This document shows positions 43,431 through 52,333 of a stretch of DNA of 64,000 bases, one piece after another (the first letter of the stretch is position 1; each line of letters opens with the position of its first letter). Position numbers and translations under genes: made by a program. The notes below the pieces were generated by a model. The model was not told the origin of the DNA. It made no database searches and worked only from the letters and a program-made list of their open reading frames with translations. Source of the DNA: Castellaniella ginsengisoli (lineage in GTDB: Bacteria; Pseudomonadota; Gammaproteobacteria; Burkholderiales; Burkholderiaceae_B). The DNA lies in NCBI RefSeq assembly GCF_039523235.1, contig NZ_BAAAEX010000010.1. One strand, 5' to 3'.

Positions 43431-44591
43431 TCATTCGCTCGATGACCGCGGCGTGAGCCGCAGCAGCCCCGCCTCGGCGCCGTCCTCGATCAGCCACACC
43501 GCGCCATCGGGCGCCACCGCCACGTCGCGGATGCGCCGGCCCAGCGCCCAGCGGTCCGCCTGGTGCGCGGCGCCGTCCGCACGGAAAGCGATGCGCACCA
43601 GGCCTTCGCCCCGCAGGCCGCCGATCAGGGCCGAGCCTTTCCATGCCGGGAATGGCGCCCCCTGGTAGAACGCCAGCCCCGCCGGGGCGATCACCGGGGT
43701 CCAGTAGAGGCTGGGTGGATCGAATTCGGGGCGGGTGGCGTGCCGGGGGATCGGCCAGCCGCTGTACTGGTCGCCGTTCGAGACCTCCGGCCAACCGTAG
43801 TTTCCTCCGGGCCGGATGCGGTTCAGCTCGTCGCCGCCACGCGGCCCCATTTCGTGCGACCAGAGCGTGCCGTCCGGCGCGAAGGCCAGGCCGTAGGGAT
43901 TGCGGTGGCCTGTGCTCCAGGTCAGGGCGCGGATGCCGTCCTGGCCGGCCAGGGGATTGTCCGAGGGTGTGGAGCCGTCCCGGTTCAAGCGCAGGATTTT
44001 GCCCCGGGCGGCCTCGGGATCCTGGGCCGAGTCAGGCTCCATCCGGTCGCCGACGCTCAGGAACAGGTGTGCGCCTCCGGGCGAGAAGGCGATGATGCCG
44101 CCCGGCTGCCCGCCCCGGCTGGCGGGCTGCTGGCGCCAGAGGGTCTCCAGGTCGCGCAGGCGCGCCCGGCCGCCGGATTCTTCCAGCCGCGCGCGGGACA
44201 GGATCAGGACGCCGCCGCCGCCCGCGGGCGCCACGCGGGTGAAATACAGCAGGCCGTCCTGGGCGAAATCGGGTGAAGGCGCGATGTCCAGCAGGCCGTT
44301 CTGGCCTCGGTCGTAGACCGCCGGCATGCCGTCGATGGGCGTCTTGGCGCCTGACTGGGTGACGAGGAACAGGCGGCCGGCCTTTTCCGTGACGGCCAGA
44401 CGGCCGTCGGGCAGGAAGGCCATCGCCCAGGGGCGGTCGAAGACGGCGATCCGCCGGACGGCAAAGGGCGCGGCGTCCCGCGCCGGGAGGGCGCCTGCGT
44501 TTTCCGCAGAGGCGGTGCGCGCGGCCGCCGGTGCCGACGCCAGCAGCGCCGCCAGCGCGCAGGCGCCCAGGAGAGCATGAACCGCATTCAT
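43431..44591 (-). CDS. Soluble aldose sugar dehydrogenase, PQQ-dependent type
   Basis: 386-residue secreted six-bladed beta-propeller of the YliI/Asd/GdhB type, which oxidises aldoses in the periplasm with PQQ. It has a signal peptide (about 1-25, ending AAAR), MAFLPDGRLAVTEKAGRL, the RGQNGLLDIAPSPDF segment, TWSTGHRNPYGLAF, HEMGPRGGDELNRI and GGNYGWP. The catalytic histidine of the family is expected in the RGQ-GLL segment region but I cannot place it with certainty. No PQQ synthesis genes are in the window. Divergent from the aldehyde dehydrogenase gene. Confidence 0.87.
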   Translation of the reverse strand: MNAVHALLGACALAALLASAPAAARTASAENAGALPARDAAPFAVRRIAVFDRPWAMAFLPDGRLAVTEKAGRLFLVTQSGAKTPIDGMPAVYDRGQNGLLDIAPSPDFAQDGLLYFTRVAPAGGGGVLILSRARLEESGGRARLRDLETLWRQQPASRGGQPGGIIAFSPGGAHLFLSVGDRMEPDSAQDPEAARGKILRLNRDGSTPSDNPLAGQDGIRALTWSTGHRNPYGLAFAPDGTLWSHEMGPRGGDELNRIRPGGNYGWPEVSNGDQYSGWPIPRHATRPEFDPPSLYWTPVIAPAGLAFYQGAPFPAWKGSALIGGLRGEGLVRIAFRADGAAHQADRWALGRRIRDVAVAPDGAVWLIEDGAEAGLLRLTPRSSSE

Positions 44592-44753
44592 CGTGCGTCT
44601 GCCTGGCGGGAATGGCCCGATCCGGTTTGCATGCTGTCTTTATAGTCGGCGTGCGTCGGCGGATCAAGCAAGAGGGGGATGGGCCGGGGACTATACTCGA
44701 TCGGGCCGGACGAGGTTTCGTCCCATGCAGATTCCATCCCAGGTGCTGAAACA

Positions 44754-46214
44754 ATGACGACTGCCGAGACACGATCCATCGACTATCCCGATACCCGACT
44801 TCTGATCGACAACCAATGGGTCGACGCGGCCGATGGCCGGGTGATCGACGTGCTCAACCCGGCCACCGGCCAAGTGATCGGAACCGTGGCCCACGCGGGC
44901 ATTCCCGATCTTGATCGCGCCCTGGCCGCCGCCCGGCGGGGCTTCGAGGCCTGGCGCGATACGCCGGCGCACGAGCGCGCAGCCTTGATGCGGCGGGCGG
45001 CGGGCCTGCTGCGCGAGCGCGCGGAAGGTATTGCCCGCCTGCTGACGCGCGAACAGGGCAAGCCGCTGGCCGAGGCGCGGGCCGAGACCCTGGCCGGCGC
45101 TACGCTCATCGAATGGTTCGCCGACGAAGGGCTGCGCGTGTACGGCCGGATCGTGCCTTCGCGCAATCCTTCGGCCTTGCAATTGGTCATTAAAGAGCCC
45201 GTGGGGCCGGTGGCGGCGTTCACGCCCTGGAATTTCCCCATCAATCAGGTGGTGCGCAAGCTGGGCGCCGCGTTGGCGACCGGCTGCTCCTTTCTGTGCA
45301 AGGCGCCCGAGGAAACCCCGGCCTCGCCGGCCGCACTGCTGCAGGCTTTCGTGGACGCCGGCCTGCCGCCCGGTGTGGTCGGCCTGGTGTTTGGCAATCC
45401 GGCGGAGATTTCCGGCTACCTGATTCCGCACCCCGTCATTCGCAAGGTGACGTTCACCGGCTCCACGCAAGTGGGCAAGCAACTGGCCGCGCTGGCGGGC
45501 GCCCACATGAAGCGGGTCTCGATGGAGCTGGGCGGCCATGCGCCGGTGATCGTCGCCGAAGATGCCGACGTCGAACTGGCGGCCAGGGTCTCTGCGGCCG
45601 GAAAATTCCGCAACGCGGGCCAGGTCTGCATCTCGCCGACGCGGTTCCTGGTGCATCGCAGCCTGGTCGAGGCGTTTTCCCAGGCTTTCGTGCGCCGCGC
45701 CGAATCCCTGAAGCTGGGGGACGGCCTGGAAGAAGGCACCACCCTGGGGCCGCTGGCCAATGCGCGCCGCGTCACGGCGATCACGCAGGTGATCGAGGAT
45801 GCCCGCCGCCGCGGCGCCGAGATCCTGACGGGCGGCGAACGCGTCGGCAGTGCGGGCAATTTCTTTGCGCCGACCGTGATTGCAGGGCTCACCACCGAGG
45901 CCGATCTGTTCAACAACGAGCCCTTCGGCCCGGTGGCGGGCATCCGCGCCTTCGACCGGCTGGACGAGGCCATTGCCGAAGCCAATCGCCTGGCCTACGG
46001 TCTGTCCGCCTACGCTTTCACCCGCTCGTTGCGCAATGCGCAGCAGTTGATGGGGCGGATCGAAGCCGGCATGCTGTGGATCAATCAGCCGGCTACGCCT
46101 TCGGCCGAACTGCCGTTCGGCGGGGTCAAGGATTCCGGCTATGGTTCGGAAGGCGGCCCCGAGGCGCTGGAGGCCTATCTCAACACCAAGGCGGTGTCGG
46201 CCGTGGGGATCTGA
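44754..46214 (+). CDS. NAD(P)-dependent aldehyde dehydrogenase, succinate-semialdehyde dehydrogenase-like
   Basis: 486-residue class of SSADH/ketoglutarate-semialdehyde dehydrogenases. It has PWNFPINQVVRKLGAALATG (cofactor loop), TGSTQVG, SMELGGHAP with the general-base glutamate, and GQVCISPTRF with the catalytic cysteine near residue 287. The cofactor and substrate cannot be told from the sequence. Start ATG at 44754 with AGG 10 bp upstream. It stands alone, converging on nrdH. Confidence 0.87.
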   Translation: MTTAETRSIDYPDTRLLIDNQWVDAADGRVIDVLNPATGQVIGTVAHAGIPDLDRALAAARRGFEAWRDTPAHERAALMRRAAGLLRERAEGIARLLTREQGKPLAEARAETLAGATLIEWFADEGLRVYGRIVPSRNPSALQLVIKEPVGPVAAFTPWNFPINQVVRKLGAALATGCSFLCKAPEETPASPAALLQAFVDAGLPPGVVGLVFGNPAEISGYLIPHPVIRKVTFTGSTQVGKQLAALAGAHMKRVSMELGGHAPVIVAEDADVELAARVSAAGKFRNAGQVCISPTRFLVHRSLVEAFSQAFVRRAESLKLGDGLEEGTTLGPLANARRVTAITQVIEDARRRGAEILTGGERVGSAGNFFAPTVIAGLTTEADLFNNEPFGPVAGIRAFDRLDEAIAEANRLAYGLSAYAFTRSLRNAQQLMGRIEAGMLWINQPATPSAELPFGGVKDSGYGSEGGPEALEAYLNTKAVSAVGI

Positions 46215-46262
46215 CGGGCAGGGCGCGCGAATCTTGCCGTCGTCGCGCGCCGGCCCGCCCGC

Positions 46263-46493
46263 TCAGGCGTACGACACCAGGCCCTTGATCTTTTCCTGGT
46301 TGTAGCCCGACCAGGTCTCGCGTTCGGTTTCCACCACGGGCGCGCTGCGGTGGCCCAGGCCGATCAGGCGTTCGAGCTGATCGTGGCTCTGGGTCAGGTC
46401 TACGGTCTCGTACTCGATGCCCAGGATGTCCATGTCGCGTTTGGTGAGATCGCATTGCGGGCAGTTGGGCTTCGAATAGACGGTGATGGACAT
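46263..46493 (-). CDS. nrdH: Glutaredoxin-like protein NrdH
   Basis: 76-residue redoxin with active site CPQC (about 11-14), PVVET and the NrdH signature TWSGYNQEKI. NrdH reduces ribonucleotide reductase, usually with thioredoxin reductase. An excellent AAGGAG lies five bases before the ATG. It follows nrdB by 69 bp, making nrdA-nrdB-nrdH. NrdH with a class Ia enzyme is less common than with NrdEF, although known in betaproteobacteria. Confidence 0.93.
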   Translation of the reverse strand: MSITVYSKPNCPQCDLTKRDMDILGIEYETVDLTQSHDQLERLIGLGHRSAPVVETERETWSGYNQEKIKGLVSYA

Positions 46494-46562
46494 GGCGTCT
46501 CCTTGAGTGTGTCGGTCGGGGTTTGATCGGGGGCGGCAGGGGGCGCAACGCGCCGGCGGCGT

Positions 46563-47681
46563 TCAGAAATCCACGTCGAACACTTCGTTCTCGTCGTCGC
46601 GCTTCATCACGCCGACCTTGTACTGGGCGGTGTCCTCTTCCTGGTTGGACGCCTGGACCTTGCTCATGTTGAGCCAGCTTTCCATGTATTTCAGCGGATT
46701 CTCGGTGATGATCGGGAAGGACACCTGGTCTTCGACATTGAAGAAGCGGGCCACGTCGGTGGCGCTGAAATGGACCCAGTCCTTCATCATCTGGCAGGTC
46801 ACGCCGGTGAGTTCGCGGCCTTCGGAGAAGGCATAGTCGGTCCATTCGACTTCGCTGGCGGTGACTTCATCGAGGATCTGGACGATCTTGGTCCGGCACT
46901 GTTCGAAGGCGGTGCGGCCGCGCTCGGTCTTGAACATCGCGCGCAGGACTTCCTTGCCGTACTGGACGTGGACTTCGAATTCGTCCTGGGCGATCTTCTG
47001 GACCGCCTTGCCGATGGGCTGGAACAGGCCCGTGCCGTCGCAGATGCCGAAAGTCACGGCGAACGAGGCCAGGAACTGGATGCGCTCCATGCACAGGATC
47101 GCGACGATGAACAGGTAGATGGCGTTGTAGGTTTCCTGGTCGTTCTCGCGCTGGCCCCGGGCATAGTCGTAGCTGACTTCGAAGGCGTGGTTGAAGACTT
47201 CGCTGACGACGCGCAGGCGGTTCATGGCCTCCTTGACCGACAGGATTTCATTGAGGATGTCGTCCGGGTTGTCGAAGCTGTTGCGGACGATTTCGGAATA
47301 GGTGGCGGCGTGGACGATTTCGTTCTTGGTGATTTCCACCCAGCCGGACCAGGCCTCGCTGCTGGTGCACACAGGGGCCAGCACGGCGGCGATGGAGCGC
47401 GACGCCACGCTGTCGGCCTCCCATTGCCAGGCCAGGGTCTTGACCATCATGTCGTAGGTATGGCGGTCGCAGGTCTTGAACTGCACATTGCAGGTGGAAT
47501 AGTCGAACTCGTTCTCGTCCCAGTCCTGGTTCTTCAGCGTCTTGTAGAGCTTCCAGATTTCGGGGTAGAACTTGTTGATCGTATCGAACAGGCCCAGGTC
47601 CTGCCCCAGGATGATTTCCGGGAAGGCGTAGTCGGATTTTTCGGTGTTGAAGATCTTGGTGGGCAGGGCTTTTTGGCTCAT
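46563..47681 (-). CDS. nrdB: Ribonucleoside-diphosphate reductase, beta subunit (class Ia)
   Basis: 372-residue radical-generating subunit. Ligands of the di-iron site are visible in WQWEADS, NEIVHAATY and DEFEVHVQY; the radical tyrosine is the Y in EIVHAATYSEI. The C-terminal DDENEVFDVDF resembles the tail that binds NrdA. ATG at 47681. It lies 98 bp after nrdA, and a perfect hairpin (47715-47737) is in that gap. Confidence 0.94.
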   Translation of the reverse strand: MSQKALPTKIFNTEKSDYAFPEIILGQDLGLFDTINKFYPEIWKLYKTLKNQDWDENEFDYSTCNVQFKTCDRHTYDMMVKTLAWQWEADSVASRSIAAVLAPVCTSSEAWSGWVEITKNEIVHAATYSEIVRNSFDNPDDILNEILSVKEAMNRLRVVSEVFNHAFEVSYDYARGQRENDQETYNAIYLFIVAILCMERIQFLASFAVTFGICDGTGLFQPIGKAVQKIAQDEFEVHVQYGKEVLRAMFKTERGRTAFEQCRTKIVQILDEVTASEVEWTDYAFSEGRELTGVTCQMMKDWVHFSATDVARFFNVEDQVSFPIITENPLKYMESWLNMSKVQASNQEEDTAQYKVGVMKRDDENEVFDVDF

Positions 47682-47714
47682 TTTGGTCGGAATGCCTGAA
47701 TCGGGTCGGTTGGA

Positions 47715-47737
47715 GGCCCGGAGCGGATGTCCGGGCC
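47715..47737 (-). other. Intergenic hairpin between nrdA and nrdB
   Basis: GGCCCGGA and TCCGGGCC form a perfect 8-bp stem with a 7-base loop in the nrdA-nrdB gap. No T tract follows, so it is more likely a processing or stability element than a terminator. Confidence 0.45.
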
Positions 47738-47779
47738 GGTGCAAGGGGCCATGGGCGTGCGGAGCACGCGGGACAGGGC

Positions 47780-50245
47780 CTACATCGTGCAGCTTTCGCA
47801 GACGACTTTGTCTTCCACGTGGTCGTGGATGCTGCCGGCGTGATCGAGCGTCTTGTCCGAAGCCACGTTCGAGTTGTAGTAGTAGCGGGTTTTCATGCCG
47901 TACTTCACCATGGCGAAGTAGTGGGTCAGCAGCTCGCGGCTGGAAACCTTGTCGTCGTCCTTGATGCGGCGCCACAGGTCGGCGGAAATCCCCTGGTCGG
48001 TGAACTTCTGGAACACGGCGTAGGCCTTGATCATGTCCACTTCGGAAATATCCCAGGCCGACTGGTAGAAGTAGGCCGGGTTGTCGCTTTCGGGGGCGGC
48101 CCAGCGGATCGTGACCGAGCCGTCCGTCTTGTTCAGCGTGATGTCGCGCACGGGATAGAGCGAATTGGGCTTGCCCAGCGCCTTGGAGGACGATTCGCCC
48201 GGCATGTAGGCCACCAGGCAGGAATGGCCGATGCCGCCGTTCTGCATGATCTCGGTGCGCAGGGCCTCCCAGTCGTAGCGGTTGTGAAAATCGCCCAGTT
48301 CGTCGACGTTGCGGTTGTACGTGTCGAGAGGCAGCCAGCCTTCGGGCCAGCGGGTCTTGTGCATCCAGGGGGCGACGCCGCGTTCCTTGCTGATGCGCAA
48401 CGAGGCCCGGATGGCGTGGTACATGTGACGCTCGGCGACGCGGTGCAGCTCTTCGCGGCCCTCGACGGTATCGTAGCGCAGGCCCTTGCGGGCCATGTGG
48501 GTGGCCACGCCCATCAGGCCCACGCCGGCGTTCATGCGCGCCTTGGCGGTCACGGCCACGTGGGGCAGCACGTAGTGCGAGTTGAGGATGCAGTAGTCGA
48601 TCATCTTCAACGTCAGGTACATCGCTTCCTGGTAGGTCTCGTCGTCGTCCTCGGCGATGGCGTCGTACGCGATGGCGCCCAGGGAGCACAGGGCGATTTC
48701 GGGCTCCTCGTGGACTTCGACCACGCGCACGACCCGGCCGCCCTTGCCCGGCTCGTCGGACAGGATGTCGTCGCCCGCCTTCAATTCGCCGGCGAAGATG
48801 ACGCGCGGCAGCGTGGAGTCGGCAACCGCGACGGTCAGGGCCGCGTTGAAGTTGAACGTCTGCGTCGCGCCGTCGGCCAGCTCGACCGTGATGAAGCCGA
48901 CCTCATGGTCGGAGTACAGATCCTGCATGTCCTGGTAGGGACGGTTGGGTTCGCTGATTTCCAGGCACAGGTTGCTGGAATGGATCGGCTCCTTGAAGGG
49001 CGTGTGGCGGTTCATCTCGTCGATGTTGGCCAGGTAGGCCACGCCGGTCTCCAGCGCCTCGTTCAGCGAAGTCAGGATCAGGTCGCGCGGCTTGAAGGTT
49101 TCCTTCTTGAAGGACGGATCGCGCTCCAGGCGTTCGTATTCGCGCTTGAAGGCGGCCGAATCGGGGCCGAAGAACAGCCGGGTGAGCTCGGGCGCGGTGC
49201 GCACGTTGAAGGAAAAGGCTTCTTCGTTGCGGGCGACCTTCTCGGCGAAGAACTTGTTGGTGACCAGCGCATAGTGCAGGTCGCGGTTCTTGCGGTCTTC
49301 GGTGCTGCGCGGGTTGCGCAGATAGGCGATGACCTCGGCTTCGGGATCGAAGCCGGAGTAGTAGGTGGTGCAGGCGCCGCCGCGCCCGGCCTGCATGTTG
49401 GCGTGGACCGCCTTGCCCAGGGAGGCCAGGTAGGGCAGCTTGCCTTGGTGCTGGATCAGGCCGCCGCGTACCGGATCGCCCTTGCTGCGGGTGATCAGGT
49501 GGCTGCCGATCCCGGCCGATGCGGCCGTCATGCGATAGGCGATATGGTCGCCGATGGCGAGGGACGCCTCGTTGTCGTCCACCACGTACAGGCAGCACGA
49601 GGCGAAGCCGCGCAGCTTGGTGCCCAGGTTGACGTAGTTGGGCGTGGGGGCTGAAATCCGCTTGGCCGAGAACTCGGTGTAGAAGCGTCGCACCAGGTCG
49701 ATCCGGCGCTCGGCGGGCTCGTTTTCCGACAGGGCCATGGCCATGCGCATGTAGACGAACTGCTGCGTTTCGTATTCCTGGCGGGTGACACGGTTTTGCA
49801 GACTGTACTTTTTGCGGATGTAGTGCAGCGAGAAATGGGGGGTGTCGTAGTCCTGCTCGTGGTCGATGAAGGACTCGATCTCGGCGTATTCGGCGTCGCT
49901 GTAGTTCATGCGCACCATCACGCCGTCGGTCACCATCCGGTCGTGCAGCGCCTTGACGCTGGGGATGCTGGAGCCATGGATGATCTTGTGCAGGTGGGAC
50001 GCGTAGAGCCGGCCCGCCATCAGGTAGTAGGACCAGGTGTCCTTGTCCAGGCAGTTCTGGATCAGTTTTTCCTGCAGATCGGCGGTCGAGACCGTCTCGG
50101 GCATGGTGCTGACGGCCTGCAGGACAATGCTGCTCCAGTCGACTTTCTGCCCCAGGTTGGCGGCGGCCCATCGACCCCAGCCGTTGAGCTTGCTGGGGAT
50201 GTAAGGTTCGATGCGTCCATCACGCTTGACGATGTTCTTGATCAC
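47780..50245 (-). CDS. nrdA: Ribonucleoside-diphosphate reductase, alpha subunit (class Ia), with internal insertion
   Basis: 821-residue catalytic subunit. An ATP-cone (about 1-90) is followed by the barrel with cysteines near 217/218 (GFASCC, second redox partner), the thiyl cysteine near 427 (SNLCLEI) and the other redox cysteine near 520 (EIALCSL). The C-terminal radical tyrosines are in TRYYYNS, and the swinging-arm pair is CESCTM. Between C427 and C520 are 93 residues, against 23 in E. coli, so about 70 residues are inserted. The start is a GTG at 50245, with AAGGA 9 bp upstream. Promoter with a NrdR box pair lies upstream. Confidence 0.94.
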   Translation of the reverse strand: MIKNIVKRDGRIEPYIPSKLNGWGRWAAANLGQKVDWSSIVLQAVSTMPETVSTADLQEKLIQNCLDKDTWSYYLMAGRLYASHLHKIIHGSSIPSVKALHDRMVTDGVMVRMNYSDAEYAEIESFIDHEQDYDTPHFSLHYIRKKYSLQNRVTRQEYETQQFVYMRMAMALSENEPAERRIDLVRRFYTEFSAKRISAPTPNYVNLGTKLRGFASCCLYVVDDNEASLAIGDHIAYRMTAASAGIGSHLITRSKGDPVRGGLIQHQGKLPYLASLGKAVHANMQAGRGGACTTYYSGFDPEAEVIAYLRNPRSTEDRKNRDLHYALVTNKFFAEKVARNEEAFSFNVRTAPELTRLFFGPDSAAFKREYERLERDPSFKKETFKPRDLILTSLNEALETGVAYLANIDEMNRHTPFKEPIHSSNLCLEISEPNRPYQDMQDLYSDHEVGFITVELADGATQTFNFNAALTVAVADSTLPRVIFAGELKAGDDILSDEPGKGGRVVRVVEVHEEPEIALCSLGAIAYDAIAEDDDETYQEAMYLTLKMIDYCILNSHYVLPHVAVTAKARMNAGVGLMGVATHMARKGLRYDTVEGREELHRVAERHMYHAIRASLRISKERGVAPWMHKTRWPEGWLPLDTYNRNVDELGDFHNRYDWEALRTEIMQNGGIGHSCLVAYMPGESSSKALGKPNSLYPVRDITLNKTDGSVTIRWAAPESDNPAYFYQSAWDISEVDMIKAYAVFQKFTDQGISADLWRRIKDDDKVSSRELLTHYFAMVKYGMKTRYYYNSNVASDKTLDHAGSIHDHVEDKVVCESCTM

Positions 50246-50275
50246 GGCCGGATGTCCTTGGTGGGAGTGCTTTGT

Positions 50276-50291
50276 TTTCTACATGTAGTGC
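50276..50291. promoter_or_regulatory. NrdR box 1
   Basis: Core CTACATGTAG (50279-50288) fits the NrdR consensus CWATATATWG at eight of ten positions and is itself a perfect palindrome. Its start is exactly 31 bp from that of box 2, the standard spacing of paired NrdR sites. Confidence 0.75.
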
Positions 50292-50299
50292 GGTTGAAA

Positions 50300-50328
50300 A
50301 TGATAAACACAATATATGGTGTGGGCAA
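50300..50328 (-). promoter_or_regulatory. nrdA promoter overlapped by NrdR box 2
   Basis: -35 TTGCCC (50323-50328) and -10 TATCAT (50300-50305) are 17 bp apart on the minus strand. The spacer is filled by NrdR box 2. Confidence 0.65.
50307..50322. promoter_or_regulatory. NrdR box 2
   Basis: ACACAATATATGGTGT matches the NrdR consensus ACACWATATATWGTGT at all but one position. It sits between the -35 and -10 of the nrdA promoter, so binding would exclude RNA polymerase. Confidence 0.88.
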
Positions 50329-50497
50329 GCGGGGTTTCAATTTCGATACAGAAATCTTTCGAGGGTGACGAAGGCCTCCCTTCTCGTGATACCCTGGACT
50401 GCTTTAGGGGAATTCGCGGCGCTGTTTTCAGGGGCCGCGGCATTCCCGGGTTTCATGATTCGGGCCGTTGCGGCCCGATGGTTCCGTGCGTCATCCC

Positions 50498-51631
50498 ATG
50501 AATCGAATCGTCCGGCTGCTGACCGTGTCGGCCCTGCTGGCCGGCGCCGGCGCCGCGCCGGCCCATGCCGCGCCGAGGGCCGATCCGGATCCGGCGCTCA
50601 TCGATCTGGCCCCCCAGCGCTACGCCGTCCCGGATGTGCCCCGGGACATCCCGTCCGACGTGCCGGACGCGGACGCCGCTGCGGCGGATTCGCCGGTTGA
50701 CGGCGCCGGCCTTCGCTACGACTTGCTGATGCTCGACAGGCCGGTGTACGACTACGGCTACCGGCCGGACGGAATCGGCCTGCGCTGGTTCGGCCCTGCC
50801 GACGATCCGGCGGCGGGGGCTTCGGGCAGTCTGGATCCCCTGGATTCCACCGGCCTGGATGCCTGGTCCCTGGGAGCGCGAAACTGGCGCTACCGCAGTT
50901 CGGCCGGGTATGGGGTGACGCTGGGCAGCATGGCGTCGGGCGCGCCGCTCTGGGGGAGGTCCGTGCGTCTGGCGGGCGTGGGTCTGTCGCGCGCCGCGCC
51001 TCGGGGGCGCCTGCCGGCCGGATCATGGGATTACACCGTGGCGGCCGGCGCCCTGGACGGGGCCGCCGGGCGCGCGCCGGTCGAAGGAGACCTGGCGTAC
51101 GGGCCGGTCGTATTCGACGCCACGACGCGTTACGCGGCGGACGGCGATCTGATCCTGGCTTCCCGGCTGCAGGGAGGGCGGGGTCTGACGGCGCTGGGGC
51201 TGGGCGGAGACTATGCGATGGACGGCGCCGGCACCTGGCGGTTCGGGGTGTCCGGGTCGCGCCAGGCGCTGGCCGAGGGCTGGCGCCGCCAGTTGGGCTA
51301 TACCTTGAGCCTTTATCCTGGCTTGGACGCGGCCTGGGTGAATGCGCGGCAAGGGGCGGGCTACGCGGATCTGTCGACGATCGGCCGCGCGAGCGGCTGC
51401 GATTGCGTCAGCAATCAGTGGCGCCTCGACCTGGCCGCGGGCCGTTGGGGGGCGATCAGCGGTTCGTTCGAGCGGCGGGTGGATGCGGCCGGCGGGCTGG
51501 ACGAGCGGGTCGGGCTGGTCCACGGTTTCCGCTACGGGCCGTACCTGCGGGTGCGCCTGGAGACGCGGCGCGATCTGAACTCCGGGGACTATGGCGTGGG
51601 TGCGCGGTTTTCCCTGCCGCTGGACTGGTAG
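50498..51631 (+). CDS. Secreted protein, predicted outer-membrane beta-barrel, unknown function
   Basis: 377 residues with a clear signal peptide (about 1-24, ending AHAA). After a Pro/Asp-rich segment (about 25-70), the rest shows alternating polar/hydrophobic strands with turns (WDYTVAAGAL, DLILASRLQGG, WRFGVSGSRQ, RLDLAAGRWGAISGSF), and the chain ends in a tryptophan (PLDW), as expected for BAM-assembled barrels. It somewhat recalls usher-like barrels but I do not recognise it. A GC hairpin (50459-50477) lies 20 bp before the ATG. It is divergent from nrdA and faces msrC. Confidence 0.65.
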   Translation: MNRIVRLLTVSALLAGAGAAPAHAAPRADPDPALIDLAPQRYAVPDVPRDIPSDVPDADAAAADSPVDGAGLRYDLLMLDRPVYDYGYRPDGIGLRWFGPADDPAAGASGSLDPLDSTGLDAWSLGARNWRYRSSAGYGVTLGSMASGAPLWGRSVRLAGVGLSRAAPRGRLPAGSWDYTVAAGALDGAAGRAPVEGDLAYGPVVFDATTRYAADGDLILASRLQGGRGLTALGLGGDYAMDGAGTWRFGVSGSRQALAEGWRRQLGYTLSLYPGLDAAWVNARQGAGYADLSTIGRASGCDCVSNQWRLDLAAGRWGAISGSFERRVDAAGGLDERVGLVHGFRYGPYLRVRLETRRDLNSGDYGVGARFSLPLDW

Positions 51632-51687
51632 GCCGGGGACGCTGCTTGCTCGCGGCCCCCATGCCGCTCCGATTCGTCAGGCGCCGA

Positions 51688-52206
51688 TCAGGCCGTGGGG
51701 GCGGACCGGCGTCCGGATTCGTCCAGGTGGTCCATGAAGACCCGGCACAGGGCTTCCATGCCGTGCCGGTCGTCTTCGTCGAAGCGGCCCGTGACGGGGC
51801 TGTCCACGTCCCACACGCCCAGCAGCGAGCCGTCCGCGCGCACCAGCGGCACGACGATTTCCGATTGCGAGGCGGAATCGCAGGGAATATGTCCCGAGAA
51901 CTGGTTGACGTCGCGCACGACCTGGGTCTGGCGCGTGCGCGCCGCCGTGCCGCAGACGCCCGACCCCAGCGCGATGCGGATGCAGGCGGGTTTGCCTTGG
52001 AAGGGGCCGACGACCAGTTCCCGGCCATCGTACAGGTAGAAGCCCGCCCAGTTAATCTGCGGCAGGCTGTCGAACACCAGGGCGCTGAAGTTGGCGGCAT
52101 TGGCGATCAGGTCGGGTTCCCCTGCGATCAGGCCGCGCGCCTGGGCGGCCAGGTCGGCGTAGTGTTCGGCCTTGCTGGCGTAGGTCCGGGGGGTGAAGGT
52201 GAACAT
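51688..52206 (-). CDS. msrC: Free methionine-(R)-sulfoxide reductase (GAF domain)
   Basis: Reduces free methionine-R-sulfoxide with thioredoxin. The 172-residue GAF protein has the three conserved cysteines at C75, C85 and C109 (IRI-flanked, GVCGTAA, HIPCDS), with the same spacing (10 and 24) as Cys84, Cys94 and Cys118 of the E. coli enzyme, and INWAGFYL and SEIVVPLV. The ATG at 52206 gives a normal length; the frame is open further upstream but the sequence is not family-like. Confidence 0.93.
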   Translation of the reverse strand: MFTFTPRTYASKAEHYADLAAQARGLIAGEPDLIANAANFSALVFDSLPQINWAGFYLYDGRELVVGPFQGKPACIRIALGSGVCGTAARTRQTQVVRDVNQFSGHIPCDSASQSEIVVPLVRADGSLLGVWDVDSPVTGRFDEDDRHGMEALCRVFMDHLDESGRRSAPTA

Positions 52207-52333
52207 CGAAGAGGTCCGAAGAAGGGTACGAGGGAAAGCCCTATTGTAGGGTGGGCCGCCGCCGGTTCCGTGTATATTCCTCCCTGTCGGCCCTATTCCT
52301 GGTGCCGGACATGACACGCAGGGGAGGCACGGA

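Noticed and set aside
43276..43434. 52-codon minus-strand frame whose ATG overlaps the sugar dehydrogenase stop (ATGA)
   Set aside because: The overlap looks like coupling, but there is no ribosome site, the composition is low-complexity, and the frame ends inside the promoter of the 45-aa gene. Possible but not supported.
48700..48930. Active intein in NrdA
   Set aside because: No Cys/Ser at a clear N-junction and no His-Asn at the C-junction; the segment is too short and lacks splicing residues, so it is treated as a domain insertion.
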